From Rhodopseudomonas sp. BR0M22 (lineage in GTDB: Bacteria; Pseudomonadota; Alphaproteobacteria; Rhizobiales; Xanthobacteraceae), in contig NZ_QUMK01000042.1 of NCBI RefSeq assembly GCF_010907035.1, positions 1 to 50,049 on the forward strand: a stretch of DNA of 50,049 nt. The letters are read 5' to 3'. The translations under genes were made by a program, and so were the position numbers. The stretch's first letter is position 1; each line of letters opens with the position of its first letter. This document shows, one piece after another, positions 16,842-25,741 of this stretch. The notes beneath the pieces were generated by a model. That model had not been told where the DNA came from and searched no databases. It saw only the letters and a list, made by a program, of their open reading frames with translations.

Positions 16842-18278
16842 ATGAACACAGTCAGCCAAAAGATGATGAAAGTCTGGGCCTCGCTCGGGCCCCGCTTTCT
16901 GCCTTTCGCGGATGCGGCCACGCCGGATCTGCCGTTGTCCCGGTTGCTGCGCCTGTCGCTGTTTCAGGTCGCGGTCGGCATGTCGCTGGTGCTGCTGGTC
17001 GGCACGCTGAACCGGGTGATGATCGTCGAGCTCAACGTGCCGGCGTCGATCGTCGGCATCATGGTCTCGCTGCCTTTGATTTTCGCGCCGTTCCGGGCGC
17101 TGATCGGCTTCAAGTCCGACATTCACAAATCTGCGCTGGGCTGGCGCCGCGTGCCGTTCCTCTACAAGGGGACCATGGTGCAGTTCGGCGGCCTGGCGAT
17201 TCTGCCGTTCGCGCTGCTGGTGCTGTCGGGCGGCGGTGACGCAGGTCAGGCGCCGGTCTGGGTCGGGCAGGCTGCGGCGGCCACGGCGTTCCTGCTGATC
17301 GGCGCCGGGGTGCACACCACGCAGACCGTCGGGCTCGCGCTGGCGACCGATCTGGCTCCGCCGGACTCGCGGCCGAAGGTGGTCGGCCTGATGTACACGA
17401 TGCTGATGCTGGGCATGATCGCCAGTGCGATCATCTTCGGCATCCTGCTCGCCGACTTTTCGCCCGGCCGCCTCATTCAGGTGATCCAGGGCTCCGCGGT
17501 GGTCACCATCATCCTCAACGGCGTCGCCTCGTGGAAGATGGAGGCGCGCCGCCGCGACAATCCCAATCAGGCGACGCCGCATCCGGATGCGCCGAGCGGT
17601 GGCTTCCGGCAGTCGTGGGATGCGTTCATCCATGGTCCGAATGCGATGCGCCGGCTGGTGGCGGTCGGTTTCGGCACCATGGCGTTCAGCATGGAAGACG
17701 TGCTGCTCGAACCCTATGGCGGACAAATTCTCAATCTGAGCGTCGGTGATACCACCAAGCTCACCGCGGCATTGGCGGTCGGCGGCCTGCTCGGCTTCGG
17801 CTATGCGTCGCGCGTACTGAGCCGCGGCGCCGATCCGTTCCGGATGGCGAGCGCCGGTGCGCTGGTCGGGATTCCCGCCTTCCTCGCCGTGATCTTCTCC
17901 GCGAGCTTGTCGTCGACGATGGCGTCCGCGCTGGTGTTCGGCTTCGGTACGCTGATGATCGGGTTCGGTGCCGGTCTGTTCGGGCACGGCACGCTGACCG
18001 CGACGATGAATGCGGCGCCGAAGGATCAGGTCGGTCTGGCACTCGGCGCATGGGGCGCGGTGCAGGCGTCCGCGGCCGGCATCGCCATTGCGCTCGGTGG
18101 TATTTTGCGTGACCTGGTAACCGCTTACGCGCCGCACGGGTGGGATGGTGCCGCTGCGGGTTATCACTTTGTCTATTATCTCGAACTGGTGTTGCTCATT
18201 GCCACGCTGGTGACGATGTTCCCTCTGACGCGGCGGCGCGACACGATTCTGATGCAGGGCCAGTTGACCAGGTCCTGA
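16842..18278 (+). CDS. pucC: PucC-type LH2 assembly factor (BCD family)
   Basis: A 478-residue protein with about twelve membrane spans, from the BCD branch of the major facilitator superfamily that includes PucC, LhaA and Bch2. These proteins are needed to assemble LH2 or LH1, probably by delivering bacteriochlorophyll. Conserved blocks are RLSLFQVAVGMSLVLLVGTLNRVMIVEL (about residues 33-60), PFRALIGFKSDIHKSALGWRRVPFLYKG (about 86-113) and MAFSMEDVLLEPYGG (about 280-295). Its position right after pucBA supports LH2 as the target. The ATG at 16842 has only a weak upstream purine stretch, in line with lower expression than pucBA. Confidence 0.95.
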   Translation: MNTVSQKMMKVWASLGPRFLPFADAATPDLPLSRLLRLSLFQVAVGMSLVLLVGTLNRVMIVELNVPASIVGIMVSLPLIFAPFRALIGFKSDIHKSALGWRRVPFLYKGTMVQFGGLAILPFALLVLSGGGDAGQAPVWVGQAAAATAFLLIGAGVHTTQTVGLALATDLAPPDSRPKVVGLMYTMLMLGMIASAIIFGILLADFSPGRLIQVIQGSAVVTIILNGVASWKMEARRRDNPNQATPHPDAPSGGFRQSWDAFIHGPNAMRRLVAVGFGTMAFSMEDVLLEPYGGQILNLSVGDTTKLTAALAVGGLLGFGYASRVLSRGADPFRMASAGALVGIPAFLAVIFSASLSSTMASALVFGFGTLMIGFGAGLFGHGTLTATMNAAPKDQVGLALGAWGAVQASAAGIAIALGGILRDLVTAYAPHGWDGAAAGYHFVYYLELVLLIATLVTMFPLTRRRDTILMQGQLTRS

Positions 18279-18296
18279 GATTGAGACGGAGTACCC

Positions 18297-18944
18297 ATGA
18301 CGCAAATCATCGCCCGCTTGTATGACTCCGGCAGCCGCCTGTCGGCGCTCGAAAGCGATCTGAAGAGCAGCAATTTCAAGTACGCGGTGGTGTCGGCAGG
18401 CCGGTCGTCGGCCGAAGAGACCGCTGCGGCGCTCGTCAAGGCCGGCGTGTCACGCTCGGAAGCAGCGACCTACGCCGACTATCTGAAGAAGGGTGGCGTC
18501 GTTGTCGCGGCGCAGGCCGAGTTCGGCTTCGGCGCCAAGCTGACCAAGATTCTCGACGGCTACGGGCCGAACCCGATCAGCCTGAAGTCGTCGTCCTCGC
18601 ACGCCGCCGATCAGAGCGTAGGTGCGCCGTTCTCCAACATGATCCACGCGCCGGTGCTGCTCGACACGTCCGGCCCGTACAAATCCTATTCCGGTGACTT
18701 GCTGCTGGTCGACAGCGACAAGACCTTCTCTGGTACGCCGCTGGTTATCAGCAGCGATGGCCCGTATCAGTCGTTCTCCGGAACACCGTTGTTGCTCGAC
18801 AGCAGCGGCCCGTACAAGTCCTTCTCAGGGACTCCTCTGTTGCTGGACACCAGCGGTCCGTACAAGTCGTACTCGGGCGAGCCGCTGTTGATCAACAACT
18901 CCACACCCTTCTCCTCCTGGCTGGGCCTGCCAGTGCTCCTCTAA
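18297..18944 (+). CDS. Repeat protein with a stress-protein-like N-terminal domain
   Basis: A 215-residue soluble protein of no family I can name. Residues 1 to about 95 resemble the general-stress-protein 17M/YflT-like fold: an opening strand (QIIARLYDSG), a helix (ALESDLKSS), a second strand (FKYAVVSAG), a helix with ETAAALVKAGVSRSEAATYADYLKKGG, then the strand VVVAAQAE. From about residue 117 the chain is built of imperfect 16-residue repeats with the pattern GPYKSFSG-TPLLLDSS, five or six copies. No signal peptide or membrane span is visible. GGAG precedes the ATG, and pucC ends 18 bases upstream, so it should be co-transcribed with puc. By position it could be an LH2 assembly or stability factor; that is inference only. 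Confidence 0.85.
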   Translation: MTQIIARLYDSGSRLSALESDLKSSNFKYAVVSAGRSSAEETAAALVKAGVSRSEAATYADYLKKGGVVVAAQAEFGFGAKLTKILDGYGPNPISLKSSSSHAADQSVGAPFSNMIHAPVLLDTSGPYKSYSGDLLLVDSDKTFSGTPLVISSDGPYQSFSGTPLLLDSSGPYKSFSGTPLLLDTSGPYKSYSGEPLLINNSTPFSSWLGLPVLL

Positions 18945-18960
18945 GTAAAAGGAATCGACC

Positions 18961-19254
18961 ATGAGCGAAGAATACAAAGGACATTCCGGTCACCCGCTGA
19001 TCCTCAAGCAGGAAGGCGAGTACAAGAGCTATTCCGGCGAGCCGCTGATCCTGAAGCAGGAAGGCGAGTACAAGGGCTACTCTGGTACTCCGCTGATCCT
19101 CGAGCAGAAGGGCGAGTATCAGAGCTTCTCCGGCACGCCGCTGATCCTGAAGGACGAAGGCGAATATCGGGGCTTCTCCGGTATGCCGCTGATCCTGAAG
19201 CAGGAAGGCGAGTACAAGTCGTTCTCCGGCTATCCGCTGCTGCTCAACATCTGA
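18961..19254 (+). CDS. 97-residue protein made entirely of six 16-residue repeats
   Basis: After MSE the whole protein is six tandem copies of a 16-residue unit, consensus EYKSYSGTPLILKQEG, the last copy cut to 14 residues. The invariant frame is Y-x-x-[HYF]-S-G-x-P-L-[IL]-L. The unit is the same as in the preceding gene (GPYKSFSGTPLLLDSS there), but the linker residues are changed from neutral DSS-GP to charged KQE-GE. A turn at S-G, a PLIL strand and an aromatic strand suggest a regular beta structure. No signal peptide, Cys or membrane span is present. AAAGGAA precedes the ATG, 16 bases after the previous stop. It is the last gene of the puc operon. I do not recognise the family. Confidence 0.88.
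   Translation: MSEEYKGHSGHPLILKQEGEYKSYSGEPLILKQEGEYKGYSGTPLILEQKGEYQSFSGTPLILKDEGEYRGFSGMPLILKQEGEYKSFSGYPLLLNI
18970..19251 (+). repeat. Six tandem 48-bp coding repeats
   Basis: The DNA of the repeat protein gene is itself a tandem array with a 48-base period, starting at 18970, six units with the last cut short. Differences between copies are largely at third codon positions plus a few replacements, which indicates selection on the peptide repeat rather than very recent duplication. Confidence 0.85.
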
Positions 19255-19279
19255 GCCATCGGCGCCTTACAGGTCCCAT

Positions 19280-19309
19280 GACGCCGCGGGCAGCAATGTC
19301 CGCGGCGTC
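19280..19309 (+). terminator. Hairpin ending the puc operon
   Basis: GACGCCGCGG-GCAGCAATGT-CCGCGGCGTC is a perfect 10-bp stem with a 10-base loop, 25 bases after the last puc-operon stop, followed by GTGCGTTTGG. The T-run is short, but the stem is very stable. Confidence 0.7.
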
Positions 19310-19395
19310 GTGCGTTTGGATCGCAAAAAAGTGCTGGGCAAATTCGCCTGCAGCGGCCAATCTGTTTCCAACGACACAAAAAAAGTCGAGGAAAC

Positions 19396-20934
19396 ATGCC
19401 CCACTCCGATGCCCACCGGATCGGCGCGACCGCTGATGCTCCGGCCAATGCCTCCATCCTCCACGCCGATTGCGACCATGTCGACGTCCTGATCGTCGGC
19501 GCCGGGATTTCCGGCATCGGTGCGGCCTATCATCTGACGACGCAGTGCCCGGACACCCGCTTCGTGGTGCTCGAAGCCCAGGATGGATTCGGCGGCACCT
19601 GGCGCACCCATCGCTACCCCGGCATCCGCTCCGACAGCGATCTCTACACCTTCGGCTATCGCTTCAAGCCGTGGACCGGCAAACCGATCGCGACCGCAGC
19701 CGAGATCCGCGACTATCTCGGCGAGGTGATCGACGAGCACGATCTCGCCCGTCACATCCGCTACGGCCATCGCATCGTTTCGGCGAGCTGGTCGAGCGAG
19801 GATGCGTGCTGGACGATCGAAGCACGGCGCGGGGAGGGCGGCGAGACGGCGCGCTTCACGGCGAACTTCCTCTGGATGTGCCAGGGCTACTATCGCCACA
19901 GCGAAGGCTACACTCCGGAGTGGCCGGGCATGGCCGAGTTCAAGGGCCGGATCGTGCATCCGCAGACCTGGCCCGACGATCTCGATGTCACCGGCAAGCG
20001 GGTGATCGTGATCGGTTCGGGAGCAACGGCGGCGACGCTGGTGCCCTCGGTCGCGCCGACTGCCGCGCACGTCACGGTGTTGCAGCGCTCGCCGACCTAT
20101 TTCATTCCCGGCCGCAACAAGATCGAGATCGCCGACACGCTTCGCGAGCTCGGCGTTTCCGAAGACTGGATCCACGAGATCGTCCGCCGCAAGATCCTGT
20201 TCGATCAGGCGACCTTCACCCGCCGGTCGATGACCGAGCCGGAGGTGGTGAAAGAGGAGCTGTTGGCCGGCGTTCGCGCCCATCTCGGTCCCGATGCCGA
20301 TCTCGATCCGCACTTCACCCCGAGCTATCGGCCGTGGCGGCAGCGCATCGCCTTCGTTCCGGACGGCGATCTGTTCAAGGCGATTGCGTCGGGCAAGGCG
20401 TCGGTGGTCACCGATGAGATCGAACGGTTCACCGAGCAAGGTATCCGGCTGAAGTCCGGCGAGACGCTCGAGGCCGACGTCATCGTGACCGCCACCGGCT
20501 TCAATCTCAACGTGCTCGGCGATATCGCGTTCTCGATCGACGGCAAGCCGCTCGATTTCGCCGACACCGTCACCTATCGCGGCATGATGTTTACCGGCGT
20601 GCCGAACATGGCCTGGGTGTTCGGCTACTTCCGTGCGAGCTGGACGCTGCGTGCCGACCTCGTCGCGGACTTCGTCTGCCGACTGCTGAGCCATATGAAG
20701 GCGCAAGGCTATCGCAGCGTGGTGCCAGCGCTTCGGCCGGAGGATCGCGATATGCCGCTGCTGCCGTGGATCGACCCCGAGAACTTCAATCCAGGCTATC
20801 TGATGCGCGGCATGCACCTGTTGCCGAAGCGCGGCGATAAACCGGAGTGGCAGCACAGCCAGGACTATTGGACCGAGAAGGACCAGTTGCCGGCGATCGA
20901 CCTCGCCGACTCGGCCTTCGTCTTCACGCCCTGA
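19396..20934 (+). CDS. Flavin monooxygenase, type I Baeyer-Villiger group
   Basis: A 512-residue FAD/NADPH enzyme. The FAD-binding motif is VLIVGAGISGIGAAYHL (about residue 34), then FGGTWRTHRYPGIRSDSD. The Baeyer-Villiger fingerprint FxGxxxHxxxWP is exact in FKGRIVHPQTWP (about residues 182-193), directly before the NADPH motif VIVIGSGATAATLV. Such enzymes insert oxygen into ketones or oxidise heteroatoms. The substrate cannot be told. GAGG lies just before the ATG. It is separated from the puc operon by a hairpin and needs oxygen, unlike the anaerobic photosynthesis genes, so a functional link is unlikely. The C-terminal EKDQLPAIDLADSAFVF region is typical of this subgroup. Confidence 0.88.
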   Translation: MPHSDAHRIGATADAPANASILHADCDHVDVLIVGAGISGIGAAYHLTTQCPDTRFVVLEAQDGFGGTWRTHRYPGIRSDSDLYTFGYRFKPWTGKPIATAAEIRDYLGEVIDEHDLARHIRYGHRIVSASWSSEDACWTIEARRGEGGETARFTANFLWMCQGYYRHSEGYTPEWPGMAEFKGRIVHPQTWPDDLDVTGKRVIVIGSGATAATLVPSVAPTAAHVTVLQRSPTYFIPGRNKIEIADTLRELGVSEDWIHEIVRRKILFDQATFTRRSMTEPEVVKEELLAGVRAHLGPDADLDPHFTPSYRPWRQRIAFVPDGDLFKAIASGKASVVTDEIERFTEQGIRLKSGETLEADVIVTATGFNLNVLGDIAFSIDGKPLDFADTVTYRGMMFTGVPNMAWVFGYFRASWTLRADLVADFVCRLLSHMKAQGYRSVVPALRPEDRDMPLLPWIDPENFNPGYLMRGMHLLPKRGDKPEWQHSQDYWTEKDQLPAIDLADSAFVFTP

Positions 20935-21297
20935 AGCGCGCTCAATTGTCCCCAGACGGCATCGATGGTCGTCGCTCCGGCGGCGGCCGAGGTGCCGTCG
21001 CTCAAGTCGGGTTAAGCAGTCGCTAATTCGCCGAACGGCCATTAACCTGCGGCATTTGTTCGCATTTTTTGAATGTCACGGAGCTGTGAGGGCGCGAAAA
21101 TCGTGCCGGATCAGGCGGTTCCAGGCCGTGTGACATTGCGCCGCCGCCACCCGATGTTGTGCTGCACAAATCCGCGATTAACATCTGTTCATCAGTCGCT
21201 TCCACGGTCGGATGACGGTTGTCGGCGGTCCTTATTCATGTCGCTGATGGCGCGGGCCTTGCTCGACCGAATTGAAGCGCACGAGATGAGGATTCAG
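20935..21297 (+). other. Interval before the efflux operon
   Basis: This stretch of 363 bases has no gene I can support. In-frame extensions of the adaptor gene upstream to 21073 lack a ribosome-binding site and would place a long unrelated leader before the lipoprotein signal. A short AT-rich patch (about 21056-21076, CATTTTTTGAATG) may hold the promoter. No TetR-type regulator gene or clear operator is visible. Confidence 0.5.
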
Positions 21298-22497
21298 ATG
21301 CGGCGAAGGATGAGCTTTGGATTGGCGGCGCTGGCGCTCGCCTGCTTGGCACCGGCGTTGGCCGGCTGCAACGAGCCGTCCGTCGCCAACGCATCGTCGC
21401 CCGAGAAGCCGGAAGTCGGCGTCGTCACCATCAAGGCGCATCCGCGCTCGATCGTGCGCGAACTGCCTGGGCGAATCGCGCCTGTCAGGGTCGCAGACGT
21501 GCGCCCACGGGTGTCGGGAATCATCCTCAAGCGGCCGTTTCAGCAGGGCAGCGAAGTGAAAGCCGGCGATCCGCTGTATCAGATCGACCCGCGTCCGTTC
21601 GAAGTCGAGCTACAAGCGGCCGAAGCCGCTTTGGCAAAGGCGACCGCTGCCCGCGATCAAGCCGAGATGCATGCCAAGCGCGTTTCGTTGCTGGCGCACG
21701 AGCAGGCGGCGTCGCGGGCCGCCAACGAGGTTGCGATCAGCAATCTGCGTCAGGCAGCGGCCGACGTGGCGGTGCGCGAGGCCGAGGTCGCTCGTGCCAA
21801 GCTCAATCTGGAATACGCGACCATTCGGGCGCCGATCAGCGGCCGGATCGGCGCGGCGCTGGTCAGCGAAGGCGCGCTGGTGGTGCAGAACGACTCCACC
21901 AGTCTGGCCACGATCCAGCAGCTCGACCATGTTTATGCCGACTTCACCCAGCCGGTGTCGGAGATGGCGCGGCTGCGCCGTGCGTTCGATTCCGGCGAGC
22001 TCGACCAGATCGCGCCCGATGCGGTGCGCGCTCACCTCGTGCTCGACGACGGCTCTCTGTATCCGGTGCACGGCAAGCTGCTGTTCTCGGACGCCAAGGT
22101 CGACGCCTATACCGGTCAGGTGACGCTGCGCGCCGAGTTCGACAATCCGAAGCGCGAGCTGCTGCCGGGCATGTATGTCCGGGTCCGGATCGAGCAGGGC
22201 ATCGATGCGGATGCGATCGCGGTGCCGGAGCAGGCGGTGCAGCGCAACAGCGGCGGCGGCAGCGAAGTGTTCGTCGTCAAGCCAGACAACCGCGTCGCCG
22301 TGCAGGCGGTGCGGCTGGGTCCGCAGCAGGACGGGCAATGGCTCGTGCTGGATGGACTGAAGCCGGGCGAACGTGTCGTGGTCGAAGGCTTTCAGAAATT
22401 CGCTGCCGGCGACACGGTGGTTCCGGTGAATATCGGCGAACGTCGGTCGGCAGCCGTCACCGGCGAGACCACGGACACCGCTAGCGCGGTGCGGTAG
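21298..22497 (+). CDS. RND efflux periplasmic adaptor lipoprotein
   Basis: A 399-residue membrane-fusion protein of the AcrA/MexA family, linking an inner-membrane RND pump to an outer-membrane channel. The signal peptide ends with the lipobox LAGC near residue 21, so Cys becomes lipidated. Order: lipoyl-like halves (about residues 60-100 and 160-200, with IRAPISGRIG), a coiled-coil hairpin of about 60 residues between them (AAEAALAKATAARDQAEMHAKRV), then beta-barrel and membrane-proximal domains. I chose the ATG at 21298 because GAGG lies six bases upstream. It is followed by the pump gene after 9 bases. No outer-membrane channel gene follows, so a channel encoded elsewhere would be shared. 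Confidence 0.93.
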   Translation: MRRRMSFGLAALALACLAPALAGCNEPSVANASSPEKPEVGVVTIKAHPRSIVRELPGRIAPVRVADVRPRVSGIILKRPFQQGSEVKAGDPLYQIDPRPFEVELQAAEAALAKATAARDQAEMHAKRVSLLAHEQAASRAANEVAISNLRQAAADVAVREAEVARAKLNLEYATIRAPISGRIGAALVSEGALVVQNDSTSLATIQQLDHVYADFTQPVSEMARLRRAFDSGELDQIAPDAVRAHLVLDDGSLYPVHGKLLFSDAKVDAYTGQVTLRAEFDNPKRELLPGMYVRVRIEQGIDADAIAVPEQAVQRNSGGGSEVFVVKPDNRVAVQAVRLGPQQDGQWLVLDGLKPGERVVVEGFQKFAAGDTVVPVNIGERRSAAVTGETTDTASAVR

Positions 22498-22506
22498 GCG
22501 CCGCAG

Positions 22507-25500
22507 ATGCCAGCATTTTTTATCGACAGGCCGATCTTCGCCTGGGTCATCGCGCTGTTCATCTGTTTGATCGGCGCGATCTCGATTCCGTTTCTGCCGG
22601 TCGCGCAGTACCCGATCATCGCGCCCCCGTCGATCGCGATCGCCACCGCCTATCCGGGCGCCTCGCCGGAAAATCTCTACAACAGCGTCACCCGGCTGAT
22701 CGAAGAAGAGCTGAACGGCGCCAACGGCATCCTCAACTTTGAGTCGACCTCCGACTCGCTCGGCCAGGTCGAGATCACCGCCAATTTCGAACCGGGCACC
22801 GATACCCAGTTGGCCTCGGTGGACGTGCAGAACCGCATCAAGCGGATCGAGTCGCGCCTGCCGAAGGCGGTGCTGCAGCAGGGTATCCTCGTCGAGGAAG
22901 CCTCCAGCGCGGTGCTGCAGATCATCACCCTGAGTTCGACCGACGGCTCGCTCGACGAAGTCGGCCTCGGCGACTTCATGATCCGCAACGTGCTCGGCGA
23001 GATCCGCCGTATCCCCGGCGTCGGCCGTGCGACGCTGTATTCGACCGAGCGCGCGCTGCGGATCTGGATCGATCCGGACAAGCTGGTCGGCTACAATCTC
23101 ACTGCCGACGACGTCACCAAGGCGATCGAAGCGCAGAACGCTCAGGTCGCGTCCGGCAGCATCGGCGCCGAGCCGTCGCCCAAGGACAAGAAGACGTCGA
23201 CCCTGGTGCTGGTCAAAGGCCAGCTCTCCTCGGCGGACGAATTCGGCGCGATTGTGCTGCGCGCCAATCCGGACGGCTCCACGGTGCGGCTGCGCGACGT
23301 CGCCCGCATCGAGATCGGCGGCTTCTCCTATCAGTTCAACACCCGCCTCAACGGCAAGCCGACCGCCGGCCTGTCGGTGCTGATGTCGCCGTCCGGCAAC
23401 GCGCTCGCCACCGCCAGCGCGGTCGAAGCCAAGATGAAGGAGCTGTCGCGCTTCTTCCCGGCCAACATCAAATACGAGATCCCCTACAACATCACCCCGG
23501 TGGTCGAAGCCTCGATCACCAAGGTGGTGCATACGCTGCTGGAGGCGGTGGCGCTGGTATTTGTGGTGATGTTCCTGTTCCTGCAGAACATCCGCTACAC
23601 CATCATTCCGACCATTGTGGTGCCGGTGGCGCTGCTCGGCACCTGCGCGTCGCTGCTGCTGTTCGGCTATTCGATCAACATGCTGTCGATGTTCGGCATG
23701 GTGCTGGCGATCGGCATCCTGGTCGACGACGCCATCGTCGTGGTCGAGAACGTCGAACGCATCATGTCGGAGGAGGGGCTGCCGCCGAAGGAAGCGACCC
23801 GCAAGGCGATGTCGCAGATCACCTCGGCGATCATCGGCATCACACTGGTGCTGATCGCAGTGTTCCTGCCGATGGCGTTCTTCCCGGGCTCGGTGGGCAT
23901 CATCTATCGGCAGTTCTCGGTGACGATGGTGTCGGCGATCGCGTTCTCGGCGCTGATGGCGCTGACGCTCACTCCGGCGCTGTGTGCCACGCTGTTGAAA
24001 CCGGTGACCAAGGGCCATGCCCACGCCGAGGGCGGCGTGTTCGGCTGGTTCAACCGGACCCTGGATACGGTTCGCGAGCGCTATTCCGGGATCGTGCGCT
24101 GGAATCTCGGCCGCACCGGACGCCTGATGGTGATCTATGCGGTGCTGGTCGGCGTGCTCGGCTGGGCGATGGTGCGGATGCCGGGCGGGTTCCTGCCGGT
24201 CGACGACCAGGGCTTCATCACCGTGGACGTGCAGACGCCCTCGGACTCGTCCTATAACCGCACCTACGACGTGGTGAAGCAGGTCGAGGACTATCTGCTC
24301 GAGCGCGACGGGGTCGAGAACGTCACCTTCCTGACCGGCTTCAGCTTCCTCGGTCAGGGCATGAACGCCGCGCAGGCCTTCGTCACGCTGAAGGATTGGG
24401 GCGAGCGCGACGACAATTCCTCGGCTGCCGCGATCGTCGACGACGCCAACCGCAAGCTCGGCAGCATCCGCGACGCGCGTGTCTCGGCCTTGCAGCCGCC
24501 GCCGGTCGACAACCTCGGCAATTCGTCGGGCTTCAGCTTCCGTCTGCAGGATCGCGGCCAGAAGGGATACGACGCGCTGGTGAAGGCCAGCGAGCAGCTC
24601 GTCGCCGCCGCCAACGCCAGCCCGGTGCTGCAGAAGGTCTATGTCGAAGGCCTGCCGCCGGCTCCGGTGCTCAATCTGGTGATCGACCGCGAAAAGGCCG
24701 GTGCGTTCGGCGTCACCTTCGAGGACATCAACTCGACGGTCTCGACCAATCTCGGCTCGTCCTACGTCAACGACTTCCCCAATCGCGGCCGCATGCAGCG
24801 CGTGATCGTGCAGGCCGATGCCGCGGGCCGGATGAATGGCGACGACATCCTCGCATACACGGTGAAGAACAGCCGCGGCCAGCTCGTCCCGTTCTCGTCC
24901 TTCGCAACCGTGGAATGGGCCAAGGGGCCGACCCAGATCGTCGGCTTCAACTACTATCCGGCGATCCGCATCAGCGGCGAGGCGCGGCTCGGCTTCACCT
25001 CCGGCGACGCGATCGCCGAAATGGAGCGGCTCGCCGATCAGCTGCCGCGCGGCTTCGGCTACGATTGGACCGGTCAGTCGCTGCAGGAGAAGCTGTCCGG
25101 CTCGCAGGCGCCGATCATTCTGGCGCTGTCGGCGCTGGTGGTGTTCCTGGTGCTGGCGGCGCTGTACGAGAGCTGGACGATTCCGCTGTCGGTGCTGCTG
25201 ACGGTTCCGCTCGGAATCGCCGGTGCGGTGATCGCAGCCTCGATGCGTTCCCTGCCGAACGACGTGTACTTCACGGTCGGCCTGATCACGATCATCGGTC
25301 TTGCCGCCAAGGACGCAATTCTGATCGTCGAGTTCGCCAAGGATCTTCGCAAGGAAGGCAAGAGCCTGCGCGACGCGACGATGGAGGCCTGCCATCTCCG
25401 GTTCCGGCCGATCCTGATGACCGGTCTGGCATTCTGCTCGGGCGTGCTGCCGATGGCGATCGCGCACGGCGCGGGCGGCAAGAGCCAGCAGGCGCTCGGC

Positions 25501-25674
25501 ACCGGCGTGATGGGCGGCATGATCGCGGTGGTGATCCTGGCGCTGCTGATGGTTCCGGTGTTCTTCGTCGTGGTGCAGCGCCTGTTTGCCGGCGATCGTT
25601 CCGACGATCCGGTGGCGGAAACCGTCACGCATCAGGTTCCGATGCACGCCCAGTTGCCGCACGACCAGGCGTAA
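22507..25674 (+). CDS. RND multidrug efflux pump, AcrB/MexB type
   Basis: A 1055-residue inner-membrane drug:proton antiporter of the HAE1 family. It has the usual two halves, each with a large periplasmic loop. The N-terminus MPAFFIDRPIFAWVIALFICLIGAISI is standard. The proton relay is visible in GMVLAIGILVDDAIVVVENVER (the Asp pair, about residue 407) and in the second half in GLAAKDAILIVEFAKDLRKEG (relay Lys, about residue 940). Length matches AcrB (1049). It is co-transcribed with the adaptor. Substrates cannot be read from sequence; there is no sign of truncation. Confidence 0.96.
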   Translation: MPAFFIDRPIFAWVIALFICLIGAISIPFLPVAQYPIIAPPSIAIATAYPGASPENLYNSVTRLIEEELNGANGILNFESTSDSLGQVEITANFEPGTDTQLASVDVQNRIKRIESRLPKAVLQQGILVEEASSAVLQIITLSSTDGSLDEVGLGDFMIRNVLGEIRRIPGVGRATLYSTERALRIWIDPDKLVGYNLTADDVTKAIEAQNAQVASGSIGAEPSPKDKKTSTLVLVKGQLSSADEFGAIVLRANPDGSTVRLRDVARIEIGGFSYQFNTRLNGKPTAGLSVLMSPSGNALATASAVEAKMKELSRFFPANIKYEIPYNITPVVEASITKVVHTLLEAVALVFVVMFLFLQNIRYTIIPTIVVPVALLGTCASLLLFGYSINMLSMFGMVLAIGILVDDAIVVVENVERIMSEEGLPPKEATRKAMSQITSAIIGITLVLIAVFLPMAFFPGSVGIIYRQFSVTMVSAIAFSALMALTLTPALCATLLKPVTKGHAHAEGGVFGWFNRTLDTVRERYSGIVRWNLGRTGRLMVIYAVLVGVLGWAMVRMPGGFLPVDDQGFITVDVQTPSDSSYNRTYDVVKQVEDYLLERDGVENVTFLTGFSFLGQGMNAAQAFVTLKDWGERDDNSSAAAIVDDANRKLGSIRDARVSALQPPPVDNLGNSSGFSFRLQDRGQKGYDALVKASEQLVAAANASPVLQKVYVEGLPPAPVLNLVIDREKAGAFGVTFEDINSTVSTNLGSSYVNDFPNRGRMQRVIVQADAAGRMNGDDILAYTVKNSRGQLVPFSSFATVEWAKGPTQIVGFNYYPAIRISGEARLGFTSGDAIAEMERLADQLPRGFGYDWTGQSLQEKLSGSQAPIILALSALVVFLVLAALYESWTIPLSVLLTVPLGIAGAVIAASMRSLPNDVYFTVGLITIIGLAAKDAILIVEFAKDLRKEGKSLRDATMEACHLRFRPILMTGLAFCSGVLPMAIAHGAGGKSQQALGTGVMGGMIAVVILALLMVPVFFVVVQRLFAGDRSDDPVAETVTHQVPMHAQLPHDQA

Positions 25675-25716
25675 ATCCGTCCCCCGATTTGCGGCGCTCG
25701 TCACAACCGCCGGGGC

Positions 25717-25741
25717 GGAACGAATCGAATTATCTCCAGTT
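25717..25741 (+). promoter_or_regulatory. EcfG-like promoter before the 148-aa membrane protein
   Basis: GGAAC (25717-25721), 16 bases and AGTT (25738-25741) resemble the EcfG consensus GGAAC-N16/17-CGTT; only the first -10 base differs. The -10 is 50 bases before the ATG at 25791. Confidence 0.45.

Noticed and set aside
18970-19251. A CRISPR or non-coding satellite array
   Set aside because: The 48-base units have no spacers, stay in frame and differ mostly at silent positions, so they are coding repeats.
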